From Theropithecus gelada (Eukaryota; Chordata; Mammalia; Primates; Cercopithecidae), in assembly GCF_003255815.1 (NCBI RefSeq), contig NC_037668.1, positions 66,647,196 through 66,711,195 on the forward strand: a stretch of DNA of 64,000 nt, read 5' to 3'. The stretch's first letter is position 1. Every line of letters begins with the position of its first letter. Shown here in pieces: positions 43,601-52,854 of the stretch. Both the position numbers and the translations under genes were made by a program. The notes beneath the pieces are model-generated. The model was not told the DNA's origin. It searched no databases and worked only from the letters and a program-made list of their open reading frames with translations.

Positions 43601-45840
43601 GATCCGCCCACCTCGACCTCCAAAAGTGCTGGGATTATAGGCATGGCCACTGCGCCCGGCCTTTTTTTTTTTTTTTTTTTTTTTTTTTGAGATGGCGTTT
43701 TACTGTTGCCCAGTCTGGAGTGCAGTGACACAATCTCAACTCACTGCAACCTCCACCTCAAGCAATTCTCCTGGCTCAGCCTCCTGAGTAGCTGGGATTA
43801 TGTGCATGCCCCACCACGCCTGGCTAATTTTGTATTTTTAGTAGGGACAGGGTGTCTCCACGTTGGTCAGTCTGGTCTCGAACTCTCCACCTCAGATGAT
43901 CCGCCTGCCTTGGCCTCCTAAAGTGCTGGGATTATAGGTGTGAACCACCGCACCTGACCCATACTCACGTTTTCTTTTGGCCAGGTTCCTCATGGATGAA
44001 GAAGGACCAGCCCACCTTTACCCTCCGACAAGTTGGAATAATATGTGAGCGTCTCTTAAAAGACTATGAAGATAAAATTCGGGAGGAGTATGAGCAAATC
44101 CTCAATACCAAACTAGCAGGTAGGCCGAGGCAGTAACTATGCCATTGTCCTTAACAGGGTTCAGTTAAGAATTAACGCCAGTTAAATAACTTAGAAAAAG
44201 AGAGTAGGACTTCATGCAAGGGAGTTTATTGAGTTGAGGGTATTGAAGTTACTCTTTGGTAGTTGCAAACACGTCATTTATACATTATATGGAAGGACTT
44301 TGTTGTTTTGTTTGTTTGTGTTTTGAGATGGAGTTTCGCTGTTGTTGCCCAGGCTGGAGTGCAATGGTGCGATCTCGGCTCGCCACAACCTCCGCCTCCC
44401 AGGTTCAAGCAATTCTCCTGCCTCAGCCTCCTGAGTAGCTGGGATTACATGCGCCACCATGCCTAGCTAATTTTTTTTGTATTTTTAGTGGAGACGGGGT
44501 GTCTGCATGTTGGTCAGGCTGGTCTGGAACTCCTAACCTCAGGTGATCCGCCCACCTTGGCCTCCCAAACTGCTGGGATTACAGGTGTGAGCCACTGCGC
44601 CCGGCCAGGACTTTGTTTTTTAAATAGAGACAAGGTTTTGCTATGAGCCCAGCTCCAGGAGTCTCCAGCTCTAGGCCTCAAGAAATACTCCACCTCAGCT
44701 TCCCAGAGTGCTGGCATTACAGGAGTGCTACACTTTGTCCAGTGGAAGGGATTTTTCATTTGCATTTCTAAAAAGAAACAAACCAAGCTCTTGCAATAAT
44801 TTTGTGTGTCAGTAAAGGCATTGAGTAGGCCATTTGGGCTAGCTGGCTGGTAAACAGATGGTTGTGATACTGTACTAAACTCTCAACAGGTGTTATGGAA
44901 GAGTGCAGTATTGTCAACATAGTCAAACTTCCTAGTAGAAGTCATAGTTATGGATGTGGAGAGTTGGGTGTGATTTGGGAGGAACAGTAGAGTGAAAGCA
45001 AGGCTAGGGCAGGCTCTGGGTTCTAAGAGGAAGGGTGGAGAATTCATATTGGGAAGCTATTTGTCATCCTGACACTTGATTCTTAAAAATTGAGGGAGAG
45101 TTGCTGAGGATAAGTATGTACCGTCTTCTCACAGAACAATATGAATCTTTTGTGAAATTCACACATGATCAGATTATGCGACGGTATGGGACAAGGCCAA
45201 CAAGCTGTAAGTATTGCTACATTTTCTTTGAATTTTCTGTTTCAAGAGCAAAATTTCTACACTGACTCTTAACTCCTGAGAGTAAAAAGTCCCTGTGAAA
45301 TAAAATGTGCCTGCCAGTGTGCTAAGCGCATTAAATCCACACCAAAGCTTATATAATCCTCACAGTGACCCTATGAGGGAGTACTATTATTAGCTGCATT
45401 TTACCGGTAAAGATAGCACTTACAGAGGTTAAATAATTTGCCCAAGCTTATATAGCTAGTGGTTCAGCTAGGATTAAAATCTAGGTAGTCTGACTCAAGC
45501 ACCAATTTGTTACCTGTCTTTTCTCCAGAAAGATAGTTTCAGTTGTTAATTTATGAAAGTTGATTCCTTAAGTTAGTTTATCAAGTGTGGTCAGGATTTC
45601 TTATCCTAAATAATTTGCAACTACCAGATAGTCAAAGCATAAAATATAAACAGCTGTATATCTAACTGAATTTGAGTGAGGTTCCTTAAATTCTTGATTT
45701 TTAGTATCTTTTAAGTGGTGACTCATCGTTCATGCTATTTCTCACGTTTACTATTAGTGAAAATTTTTAAAGCATGACACTCCAATTTTTAGTATTCTTA
45801 CCTTTTTGTTTTTTATTCCTAATTTACAGATGTGTCCTGA
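34435..45840 (+). CDS. AKIRIN1: AKIRIN1, akirin 1 (five coding exons)
   Basis: Joining 34435-34657, 41227-41367, 43985-44119, 45135-45206 and 45830-45840 gives 582 bases: 193 residues and TGA. The product starts MACGATLKRPMEFEAALL and ends YGTRPTSYVS, the hallmark akirin ends. A basic nuclear localisation signal, PKRRR, lies at residues 23-27. Residues 31-74 are proline-rich and variable. The conserved C-terminal half contains 'FTLRQVGIICERLLKDYEDK' and a helical, charged segment. Akirins are nuclear proteins without a DNA-binding domain; the family links transcription factors to chromatin remodelers, and AKIRIN2 also imports proteasomes. AKIRIN1 (mighty) has been tied to myogenesis. It is distinguished from AKIRIN2 by 'RPMEFEAALLSPGSP' and the SSWMKKDQP segment. 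All introns are GT-AG, each after codon position 1. The polyproline run has five residues after 'DAE'; I recall human as 192 residues, one fewer. Confidence 0.97.
34658..36339 (+). other. AKIRIN1: AKIRIN1 intron 1, proximal part
   Basis: The rest of the CpG island up to about 35110, then unique AT-richer sequence without a recognised repeat. Long open frames over the island are GC-driven and end at random. Confidence 0.6.
36340..36583 (+). mobile_element. Alu with several deletions
   Basis: Sense Alu in intron 1, start GGGCCAGGCGAGGTGG. Gaps in the left and right arms shorten it to about 245 bases. Confidence 0.88.
36600..36762 (+). mobile_element. Alu right-arm fragment
   Basis: 'GGAGTGGTGGCGTGGGCCTG' to an A10 tail; a right arm only. 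Confidence 0.8.
36763..37215 (+). mobile_element. AluJ-type left arm split by an AluS
   Basis: Left arm at 36763-36895; 'CAAAAATTAGCTGGGTAATT' at about 37192 is the short remainder after the inserted Alu. Confidence 0.7.
36896..37187 (+). mobile_element. Alu (AluS-type), nested
   Basis: Sense full-length Alu GGCCGGGCACAGTGG to an A-rich tail, inserted in the AluJ arm. Confidence 0.92.
37533..38148 (-). mobile_element. Alu split by a second antisense Alu
   Basis: Right arm at 37533-37712, left arm at 38010-38148. Outer target copies TAGCTGAGTCTT at 37526 and 38149 confirm one host insertion. The right arm has a local duplication of 'TGTTGCCCAGGCT'. Confidence 0.92.
37713..38009 (-). mobile_element. 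Nested antisense Alu (AluS-type)
   Basis: Full-length antisense copy inserted at the linker of the host Alu; GCTAATTTTT is repeated at both junctions. Confidence 0.92.
38161..38766 (+). other. AKIRIN1: AKIRIN1 intron 1, unique or ancient sequence
   Basis: 'AAGTGTTGACTGCCATGTTC' near 38310 resembles an ancient interspersed repeat also hinted at 54590-54700 and 59050-59160. Otherwise nothing is recognised. Confidence 0.45.
38767..39058 (+). mobile_element. Alu (AluS-type)
   Basis: Sense dimer in intron 1; AAAATGAAG copies at 38760 and 39055. Confidence 0.92.
39123..39419 (-). mobile_element. Alu (AluS-type)
   Basis: Antisense dimer, first of three antisense Alu units in a row in intron 1. 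Confidence 0.92.
39420..39540 (-). mobile_element. Alu monomer (FLAM-like)
   Basis: T24 run followed by a single antisense arm ending 'TTGAGCCACTGCAC'. Confidence 0.8.
39541..39855 (-). mobile_element. Alu (AluY/S-type) with (TTTG)n tail
   Basis: Antisense full-length dimer with six TTTG/GTTT units at its start. Confidence 0.92.
39890..39950 (+). repeat. Short tandem repeat, CCAGTATTTAGG units
   Basis: TTCCAGTATTTAGG occurs three times (about 39891, 39911 and 39935) with spacer GCTGAACA(ATTG). The unit is 20-24 bases. Confidence 0.85.
39951..41226 (+). other. AKIRIN1: AKIRIN1 intron 1, distal part
   Basis: A MIR-like segment in antisense at about 40050-40150 ('GTCACACAGCTAGTAAGAAG') and an old antisense Alu monomer at 40590-40720. 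The polypyrimidine tract before exon 2 is at 41208-41223. The rest is unique. Confidence 0.6.
40590..40720 (-). mobile_element. Old Alu monomer fragment
   Basis: 'GAGATGAGATTTTGCTGTGT' to 'AGTAGCTGGGATTACACCCA', highly diverged. Confidence 0.6.
41227..41367 (+). CDS. AKIRIN1: AKIRIN1 exon 2
   Basis: Residues 75-122 (EQIFQNIKQEYSRYQRW onwards, to the serine-rich SSALTAPSSPG). The acceptor is TTTTTTGTTAG|AG and the donor is CCAG|GTAAGC. The reading frame is preserved on both sides. Confidence 0.96.
41676..41945 (+). mobile_element. Alu (AluS-type), intron 2
   Basis: Sense dimer with a deletion in the right arm. The only sense Alu in introns 2-4, so a potential pairing partner for the antisense ones around it. 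Confidence 0.92.
42330..42545 (+). mobile_element. Old L1 3' UTR fragment (L1M-like)
   Basis: 'TGATGGAAGTGTTCTGGAAC', 'GCGCAACATTTTGATTATGC' and 'CACTGTCTTGTTTGCTTTAA' follow the L1M 3' end in order. Confidence 0.7.
42898..43206 (-). mobile_element. Alu (AluS-type), intron 2
   Basis: Antisense dimer with a TTTG-containing T run, preceded by a C-rich run at about 42877-42893. Confidence 0.92.
43353..43660 (-). mobile_element. Alu (AluS-type), intron 2
   Basis: Antisense dimer, immediately followed by another antisense Alu. Confidence 0.92.
43661..43960 (-). mobile_element. Alu next to the exon 3 acceptor
   Basis: Antisense Alu with a 27-base T run. Its 5' end (read as CACCTGACCC on the + strand) ends 24 bases before exon 3 and supplies a branch-point-like CTGAC with A at 43957, 27 bases from the acceptor AG. 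Confidence 0.92.
43985..44119 (+). CDS. AKIRIN1: AKIRIN1 exon 3
   Basis: Residues 122-167, including the conserved core FTLRQVGIICERLL. The acceptor is TTTTGGCCAG|GT and the donor is GCAG|GTAGGC. Antisense Alus end only 24 bases before the exon. Confidence 0.96.
44301..44606 (-). mobile_element. Alu (AluS-type), intron 3
   Basis: Antisense dimer. AAGGACTTTGTTGTTTT (44292) and CAGGACTTTGTTTTTT (44606) flank it. Confidence 0.93.
44614..44742 (-). mobile_element. Old Alu monomer fragment
   Basis: 'AATAGAGACAAGGTTTTGCT' to 'GCTGGCATTACAGGAGTGC', strongly diverged. Confidence 0.65.
45135..45206 (+). CDS. AKIRIN1: AKIRIN1 exon 4
   Basis: Residues 167-191 (EQYESFVKFTHDQIMRRYGT), the conserved akirin C-terminal helix. 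The acceptor is TTCTCACAG|AA and the donor is AGCT|GTAAGT. Confidence 0.96.
45300..45520 (-). repeat. MIR SINE, intron 4
   Basis: 'TTTGCCCAAGCTTATATAGC' and 'CTATGAGGGAGTACTATTAT' match the reverse complement of the MIR core and 3' part. Confidence 0.75.
45830..45840 (+). CDS. AKIRIN1: AKIRIN1 exon 5, coding part
   Basis: Only 11 coding bases: completes Tyr191, then Val, Ser and TGA. The acceptor is TAATTTACAG|AT. The rest of the exon is 3' UTR. The SYVS ending matches the family. Confidence 0.95.
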
Positions 45841-46042
45841 AGCTTTGTCACATATCTGGGTACCAGGTTTGACCTCAAGAGATGGCTGCTGTACACTTTT
45901 TGCAACTGGTTTGATATCACATTTCAGCTCCAACTTTGCATCCTGAGAACACTTAAACGTTTCTGCAGGTCCATTTTATACAACTTGAAAGACCGTAAAA
46001 CTTTCTGGTTGCCACAAGCATATCTTTCTTTTCTGCTCATCC

Positions 46043-46048
46043 AATAAA
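46043..46048 (+). promoter_or_regulatory. AKIRIN1: AATAAA polyadenylation signal, proximal
   Basis: Canonical hexamer 203 bases after the stop codon, followed within 30 bases by a TG-containing region. It would give a short 3' UTR. Confidence 0.6.
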
Positions 46049-46165
46049 CAGCTGTGCCCTACTGTGATAGATTTTCCAAACAAAAATACCTGGAGCAGCA
46101 GTTTAGCAAAATATGCCTTCAGTGGCACTCAACAAATGGAGTTTCCCCAAGCACAGTTCTGTAAG

Positions 46166-46205
46166 AAGTGCGTGTGAGAGTGTGTGTATATGTGTGTATG
46201 TGTAT
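46166..46205 (+). repeat. (GT)n-rich run in the 3' UTR
   Basis: Alternating GTGTGTGTATATGTGTGTATG type sequence, imperfect. Confidence 0.85.
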
Positions 46206-46805
46206 TTTAAGTTATTATTTGTATTGTGCAAAAAAAAAATTTTTTATCTTGGGGATTCTGGCTGTGAATTTGGTGCACGACAATTATGGTAAAAAAACAT
46301 TTGCTTGGTCTACAGGAGATCATTAATGTTTTGTGACCATATAAGTTGTAACAGTGGATTGTTTTTATGTGTAGGTATTGTTAAATACAGGGACTGTTTC
46401 CAGGCACAGAACATGAATCGTAAGTTAGGATGGACATTAGATGTGATTATGATGATAAAGCGAAGGTCTGCGGTCCTACATCTACAGATGCGTGGTGAGA
46501 AATTAGAACAAACTGGAGATGGGCCATTGACACATGGACTCTGCCTGGGCATGTTAGGAAAATACTTTGACTCCAAGCCTTAAAATACTCACATGGAGTC
46601 GGCGCTCACCTCATTCACACAATCATAGAGCTCCCTGGACACTGAACCTCTAAAGGGAAGAGGTCTACCCTGGAGCCAGGAGTATCAGGGTTTGCTTGGG
46701 AGCATGAGAGGTGAGCTCAGGGCTAGGCCTGGGCCAGGCCCCGGCAGCACTGCTACTTGGGAGGAGCCACTTCACCTTTGTATTAGTTATTAAAAATATA
46801 ATTTG

Positions 46806-47093
46806 GGCTGGACGCAGTGGCTCACGCCTATAATCCCAGCACTTTGGGAGTCGGAGGCATGCGGATCACTTGAGGTCAGGAGTTTGAGACCACCCTGGCC
46901 AATACGGTGAAACCTCGTCTCTACTAAAAATACAACAAAATAAGCTGGGCGTGGTGGCAGGCGCCTGTAATCCCAGCTGCTTGGGAGGCTGAGGCAGGAG
47001 AATCGCTTGAACCTTGGAGGTGGAGGTTGCAGTGAGCACAGATCGCCCCACTGCACTCCAACCTGGGTGACAAAACGAGACTTCGTCTCAAAA
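46806..47093 (+). mobile_element. Alu (AluS-type) in the AKIRIN1 3' UTR
   Basis: Sense full-length dimer with a very short A-tail. ATAATTTGG and ATAGAATTTGG flank it. Confidence 0.93.
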
Positions 47094-47639
47094 AAACCAT
47101 AGAATTTGGATCCTTTGGTCAGATTCTCCCAAATTCTTTTGAGGTGTCCATGGTCAACTGCTTCAGCTTTGTTTTGGCAACCCCCTGCCCAAAGTCGCAC
47201 ATAGGCTGTTCTTCACCTTGTTTCCAAGGCTGAGGAACAGAAAGTAGCCTCTGTTTTGAGGAGGTGGAAGTTAAGTATACATTTATTTTTTACTGTGACT
47301 TGTTCAGGACCACATTTTACAAAATGCCTTGTTTCCTTTATTGTTTCTGGAAAGGAAAGTTCTATTAATATTGTTTTACTTTGAATATAGAATAGTTTTT
47401 TTAATTAGGGCTTATTTTGAAAAATTCTGAGTTTAATTCAAATGTATGCCAATACCTTCCAAAGTAAGGTAATATTCAGAGACAGTTGTTCTGATCAGAT
47501 GGCTTAGAGAAATTTCTGGAATATTCAGATTCGAAGATTCCTTATTAATGAATGTCTTTGACTTAAATCTAACCAAAAACTGCAACATTATTCTTTGTAC
47601 ATTTTCATTATATAGTGTTAACAAGCTTAGTTGCAAACA

Positions 47640-47645
47640 AATAAA
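47640..47645 (+). promoter_or_regulatory. AKIRIN1: AATAAA polyadenylation signal, distal
   Basis: Canonical hexamer in an AT-rich context, about 1.8 kb after the stop, followed by T-rich sequence. Usage is unknown. Confidence 0.5.
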
Positions 47646-47665
47646 ATACTTAAGCTATTTGTTTA

Positions 47666-48707
47666 CCTTGCCTTCTTAATACTGTGATAATGTTTATTAA
47701 TTCACATAACTTATGTGAGAGCTGCTATAACCATTTCCCCAGTTAAACATTGCATTGAAGATTTATGGACCTTTAAAAAAAAAGCCCAACAGTGATTTTT
47801 TTTTTTTTTAGTAATTAAAGAATGATTTTACTTTGTATTTGAAGGGGATTTGTTTCATCTCTTCTTTTTTCAGGGTAGTCACTTGTTCCTAAAAGAGGAA
47901 CATAGCAGTGGCTGTAATGGGAATGACTCTGTAGTGGTTAAGTCACACCAAAATAAGGAAAGAGCAGCTGTGGGGGCCATCAAAAGCTGTGGAGGCTGGA
48001 CCAGTAATGGGGAATGCTGCCCCACTGAAGTCTTACTGGAGATCAGTGTGATGTGCTCACTTAACTATAGAGTGTCAGCCCCCATTCCAACTAAGTGACT
48101 CCTGGCTGGGAAGTAGAGTAGGTTTCTCTAAGGAAAATGACACCTGCTCACCCCACCCTCTCACTATACCCGTTGTTGTTAGGCTATCGTATAATGATAA
48201 GGTTGCCCTCTGAGGCCACAAGGTAAGACCAAACCGCCAGGGCTGGGCTTTGGGATCCGCTCTAAATAGACCACACATGTTTGTTTAGTGTTTATAATCT
48301 AGAGAAAAGAATTCCTGGGACAGAAAATGGGGGCCTGGAAAGTGGATCTTAGACTGGTGAATGAAATAATTTTTCTCTAGACCTTGATTTCCAGAGCTTG
48401 AATTTAAGGGCATTCCTAGGTAGAGAAATGTCTTTGTCACATGGAAATTATAGACCAAGGAAGACATCAACCTACAAAAACCTGTAAGGGTCTCTCAGGA
48501 CCAGTGTTTTCAGAATATCTGGTGAGCTACTTAATTTTTTTCTCTATTTTAATTCCAGTTATTATCCTCTTGATAAAGTCTTAAGCGTAAGGGGAAAAAA
48601 AGGAGTAAGTGTCCATCCTTGGGTCAGAAGTTAAAAGGAAGATCAGAACTCCTAAGGCAGTGATAATTGTTAAGATCTTCCAAAGGGGAAGACCATCAGG
48701 GAGTACA
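47666..48707 (+). other. Extended 3' UTR or downstream flank
   Basis: Unique sequence with no recognised repeat. If the 49483 signal is used this is still 3' UTR. A frame at 47850-48098 has no family signature. Confidence 0.45.
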
Positions 48708-48713
48708 ATAATT

Positions 48714-49015
48714 TAAGCCAGTGGAGCGCAGTGGCACACACCTGTAATCCCGGCAGTTTGGAAGGCTGAGGTGGGCGGATCACCTGAGGTCAGGCGTTCG
48801 AGACCAGCCTGACCAACATGGTGAAACCCCATCTCTATTAAAATACAAAAATTAGCCGGGCAGGTGGCGGCACCTGTAATCTCAGCTACTTGGGAGGCTG
48901 AGGCGGGAGAATTGCCTGAAACCAGGAGGCAGAGGTTGCAGTGAGCCAAGATCGTGCCATTGCACTCCAGCCTGGCAACAGAGCAAGACTCTATCACAAA
49001 AAAAAAAAAAAAAAA
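48714..49015 (+). mobile_element. Alu (AluS-type)
   Basis: Sense dimer with a 24-base A-tail. AATTTAAGCCA copies at 48709 and 49018. Confidence 0.93.
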
Positions 49016-49099
49016 AAAAATTTAAGCCAACCTTTCAGACCTGGTGAATCTTCTGCTTACCATGGAGGATTGGTTGGCTAGCGTAGTAGTTAAAGGACT

Positions 49100-49310
49100 G
49101 ACTGGGTGTTTGTAGCTCTGTAGTTTAGTTTCTTCTCTGCCACTAATTTGCCTATGTCAGCCTTGCCAGGTTAATACACTTGCTGAACCATGGCTTCCTT
49201 ACCTGTAAAATTGAGGTTATAGTAGGTACATACTGGGTTTTGTTTTCAAATGCAAGAAATAATCCACGTAAAGAAAGTATTATAGCACAGCTTAGGACAT
49301 AGACTGTGCA
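49100..49310 (+). repeat. MIR SINE
   Basis: 'TGGCTTCCTTACCTGTAAAA' and 'CAGCTTAGGACATAGACTG' follow the MIR consensus in sense. Confidence 0.65.
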
Positions 49311-49482
49311 CTTTAAAATGTTAGAGCAGGTTTCTTTATAGTAGTCTTTGTCAGACCTGGAGACCCAAACTTCAGTGTCCCAAGTAGTGATTCTCAGCTT
49401 TCCAATATGAATAGCTCCTTGTTAACATAAAGATCTCACTTTTTCTTATTAGAATTTGTACCTTTAAGTGTTTGGTTAAGGA

Positions 49483-49488
49483 AATAAA
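49483..49488 (+). promoter_or_regulatory. AKIRIN1: AATAAA, possible far-distal AKIRIN1 signal
   Basis: Canonical hexamer about 3.6 kb after the stop. The position is compatible with the length I recall for the human gene, but this is inference. Confidence 0.35.
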
Positions 49489-49509
49489 AGATGAATGACA
49501 ACTGAATTT

Positions 49510-49789
49510 GGTAATGCCTTCCTGTGACTCTGTATTCACTATGTATGTTTTGTATGTTAATATAGCAGGGTCATACAAAAACTGGCCTATTTTTGTAAAG
49601 TTTTGTAGAAAAACTGCTGCACCTATTCATTTCTCTGTGGCAGCTTTCACACTGCAACTCGACTTGAGTAGGTGCTACAAAGACCGAAGCGTGGGCCACA
49701 GAGCTGAAAATACTTACTCTATGTCCTTTTACAGAAAAGTGTGCTGGCCTTTGCACTACAGCATGAAGAAACATTTGGGAGAAAGCATA
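49510..49789. other. Unique sequence, no gene seen
   Basis: Open frames on both strands (49508-49819 and 49571-49801) lack any recognisable family and run into the following Alu. Confidence 0.45.
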
Positions 49790-50096
49790 CAGGCTGGGCA
49801 CAGTGGCTCACGCCTGTAATCCCAGCACTTTGGGAGGCCAAGGCGGGCAGATTACTTGAGGATGGAAGTTCAAGACCAGCCTGGCCAACATGGAGAAATC
49901 CCGTCTCTACTAAAAATGGAAAATTAGCCAGGCGTGGTGGTGCATACCTATTAGTAATCCCAGCTGCTAGGAAGGCTGAGGCAGGAGAATTGCTTGAACC
50001 TGGGAGGTGGAAGTTGAGGTGAGCCAAGATCGTACCATTGCACACCCGCCTGGGCAACAAGAGCAAAATTTTGTCTCAATTTTAAAAAAAGAAAAA
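49790..50096 (+). mobile_element. Alu (AluS-type)
   Basis: Sense dimer with a small insertion in the right arm ('CTATTAGTAATCCCAG'). Confidence 0.92.
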
Positions 50097-50482
50097 GCAA
50101 CAAACAAGGCAAAGTTACTTCATTTATAATCCTTGTTGCATCATGAGTTGGTGAACACTTCCCCTAATATGTCATTCTTAATTATGTTACACCTTAAGTT
50201 GAGGTGTGATGAAAATATCCTTTTTGCTTAGAAATAAAAACTGATTGCCAAAGTAAGTATGTTACAGAAAAAGCTACTGAACAACTGTTTGGAGCACTGA
50301 TTCTCAAGGATGGGGACAGGAAGCAATACTATTTGGGGAGGGGAAAAGATTTGAAATGACCAATTTTATTTCAAGCATTTTTAATTTTGGAATTTTAGGT
50401 ACAAAAATGGATGTGAATTTTGTTTAATAGAAGATAGCACAGCTCTAAAGATTGTAAAATACTGTTCTTAAGAAACAGAGTT

Positions 50483-50772
50483 GGCCGGGCGCGGTGGCTC
50501 ACGCCTGTAATCCCAGCACTTTGGGAGGCCGAGGCGGGCGGATCACAAGGTCAGGAGATCGAGACCACAGTGAAACCCCATCTCTACTAAAAATACAAAA
50601 AATTAGCCGGGCGCGGTGGCGGGCGCCTGTAGTCCCAGCTACTCAGGAGGCTGAGGCAGGAGAATGGCGTGAACCCGGGAGGCGGAGCTTGCAGTGAGCC
50701 GAGATCGCGCCACTGCACTCCAGCCTGGGCGACAGCGCGAGACTCCGTCTCAAAAAAAAAAAAAAAAAAAAA
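50483..50772 (+). mobile_element. AluY-type, young
   Basis: Near-consensus AluY with a 15-base deletion in 'GAGACCACAGTGAAACC' and a 24-base A-tail. AGAAACAGAGTT copies at 50471 and 50774. It has the 'GATCGCGCCACTG' state, not the AluYR one. Confidence 0.95.
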
Positions 50773-50954
50773 AAGAAACAGAGTTTAATAGTGCCCATGG
50801 GCTATTAAAAAAGAACAGAAACTTCTCTGCTACTCTGGAGTCCTTTGTTAAAAACAGATTGAGGGAGTGCTGTAGTCTTCCAGAGCTACAGTTAAACTGG
50901 ATGAGGTTGGACACTTGGAAAAAAGCGTACGTTTACCCACCCTAAACCACACCT

Positions 50955-51254
50955 TTTTTTCCTTCTTTTTTTTGAGATGGAGTTTCGTTCCTGTTTCCCA
51001 GGCTGGAGTGCATTGGTGCGATCTTGGCTCACTGCAACTTCTCTCTCCCGGGTTCAAGCAATTCTCCTGCCTCAGCCTTCTGAGTAACTGGGATTACAGG
51101 CATGCACCACCACGCCCAGCTAATTTTGTATTTTTAGTAGAGACAGGGTTTCACCATGTTGGTCGGGTGGGTCTCGAACTCCTCACCTTGTGATCTACCC
51201 GTCTTAGCCTCCCAAAGTGCTGGGATTACAGGTGTGAGCCACCGCACCTGGCCA
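50955..51254 (-). mobile_element. Alu (AluS-type)
   Basis: Antisense dimer. TAAACCACACCTTTT and CAAACCATACTTT flank it. Confidence 0.92.
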
Positions 51255-51370
51255 CCAAACCATACTTTCAAGTAAGTAAGTAGCATTTTCTTGTACTGAA
51301 GGTGTGGTATTTTGAGAATTTAAAGTTCTGGTCTTCATGGGTCTTTGTTTACTGCTATATCTAATATCTC

Positions 51371-51670
51371 CTTTTTTTTTTTTTTTCCTTTTTTGAGACA
51401 GTTTCAGTCTGTCACCCAGGCTGGAGTGCAGTGGCGCCATCTTGGCTTACTGCATCCTCCGCCTCCCAGGTTCAAGCGATTCTTCTGCCTCAGTCTCTTG
51501 AATAGCTTGGATTACAGGTGCCTGCCGCCACACCTGGCTAATTTTTGTATTTTTCAATAGAGACCGGGTTTCATCATATTGACTAGACTGGTCTCGAACT
51601 TCTGACCTCGTGATTCGCCCGCCTCAGCCTCTGAAAGTGCTGGGATTACAAGCATGAGCCACCGCGCCCT
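51371..51670 (-). mobile_element. Alu (AluS-type)
   Basis: Antisense dimer with a T14 run; the 5' end stops at 'CCACCGCGCCC'. Confidence 0.92.
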
Positions 51671-51731
51671 TCATAGTACCTCATTTTGTGCCTGGTTATC
51701 TGTGAGCTGGACAGTATATTTGAAAAATTAT

Positions 51732-52051
51732 GGCTGGGCATGGTGGCTCAGGCTGTGTGCGCTAGCTCACGCCTGTAATCCCAGCACTTTCGGAGGCTGA
51801 GGCGGGTGGATCACAAGGTCAGAAGTTTGAGACCAGCCTGGCCTATATAATGAAACCTCATCTCTACTAAAAATACAAAAAATTAGCCAGGCGTGGTAGC
51901 GGGTGCCTGTAATCCCAGCTACTAGGGAGGCTGAGCTGGGAGAATCACTTGAACCCAGGAGGCTGAGGTTGCAGTGATCCGAGATCGCATACCATTGCAC
52001 TCCAGCCTAGGCAACGAGCAAAACTCTGTCTCAAAAAAAAAAAAAAAAAAT
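51732..52051 (+). mobile_element. Alu with 5' partial duplication
   Basis: Sense dimer carrying an extra 'GGCTGTGTGCGCTAGCTCA' after the first 'GGTGGCTCA'. AAAAATTATGG and AAAAATTATTTG flank it. Confidence 0.9.
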
Positions 52052-52239
52052 TATTTGCAGGAGTAAACAGGACAAGAGTGAGGGTATCTACCTCTAAGAA
52101 GGATTTATGTTTCCTGTGGCTGGGAATACTACCAAATCATCTGATGCAGGTTTCAGAAGACTGAAAGTACCTCAAGTCATCCAGATGAAATATAACCTGG
52201 TGGCAAATCCACTTGAGAACTGGTTTACTTTTTTTGTTT

Positions 52240-52543
52240 GTTTGTGGTGGTGGTGTTTTTTGAGACAGAGTCTCGCTCTGTCACCCAGGCAGGAGTACAG
52301 TGGCACAATCTCGGTTCACTACAATCTCTGCCTCCCGGGTTCAAGGGATTCCCCTGCCTCGGCCTCCTGAATAGCTAGGAGTACAGGCACATACCACCAA
52401 GCACAGCTAATTTTGTGTTTTTAGTAGAGACAGGGTTTCACCATGTTGGCCAGGCTGGTCTTGAACTCCTGGCATCAGATCACGTGCCCACCTTGGCCTC
52501 CCAAAATACTAAGATTATAGGTGTAAGCCACCACGCCTGGCCA
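52240..52543 (-). mobile_element. Alu (AluS-type)
   Basis: Antisense dimer. ACTGGTTTACTTTTTT (52219) and ATGGTTTACTTTCT (52547) flank it. Confidence 0.92.
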
Positions 52544-52854
52544 AGAAATGGTTTACTTTCTATTCACCTTTATCTTAAAGGTGTAATTCTTTGGGATCCC
52601 AAATTAAGGTGTCTGTGGTGAGAATTCCCACCATTATCTAGCCTTAGGTTTTGACTTTTGTGCAGTCCTCAAGGCTGCTGAAAGACTTCTAAAAGCGCAG
52701 CTCAGGCGTCCAAGAACTTACAGATTGGCAAATGCCTTAAAGGAAAAAGCAGCTCTGACTGCTAGGCCTAGCTCTGTTTTCTCCTCGCTTAGACTTTGGT
52801 TCAGTTATTCCTTATTACCTGGTTAGCTTTTTGATGCTTTTAAGAGAATGACGG
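52544..52854. other. Unique sequence, no gene seen
   Basis: About 310 bases without repeat or coding signal that I can recognise. Confidence 0.45.

Larger units (their letters stand above)
45841..47665 (+). other. AKIRIN1: AKIRIN1 3' UTR (minimum long form)
   Basis: AT-rich sequence after the stop with no further coding signal. It holds a proximal AATAAA at 46043, a (GT)n run at 46166-46205, one sense Alu at 46806-47093 and a distal AATAAA at 47640. Transcripts may continue further: another AATAAA lies at 49483, and my memory of the ~14.8 kb human gene would fit an end near 49.2-49.5 kb. Confidence 0.6.
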
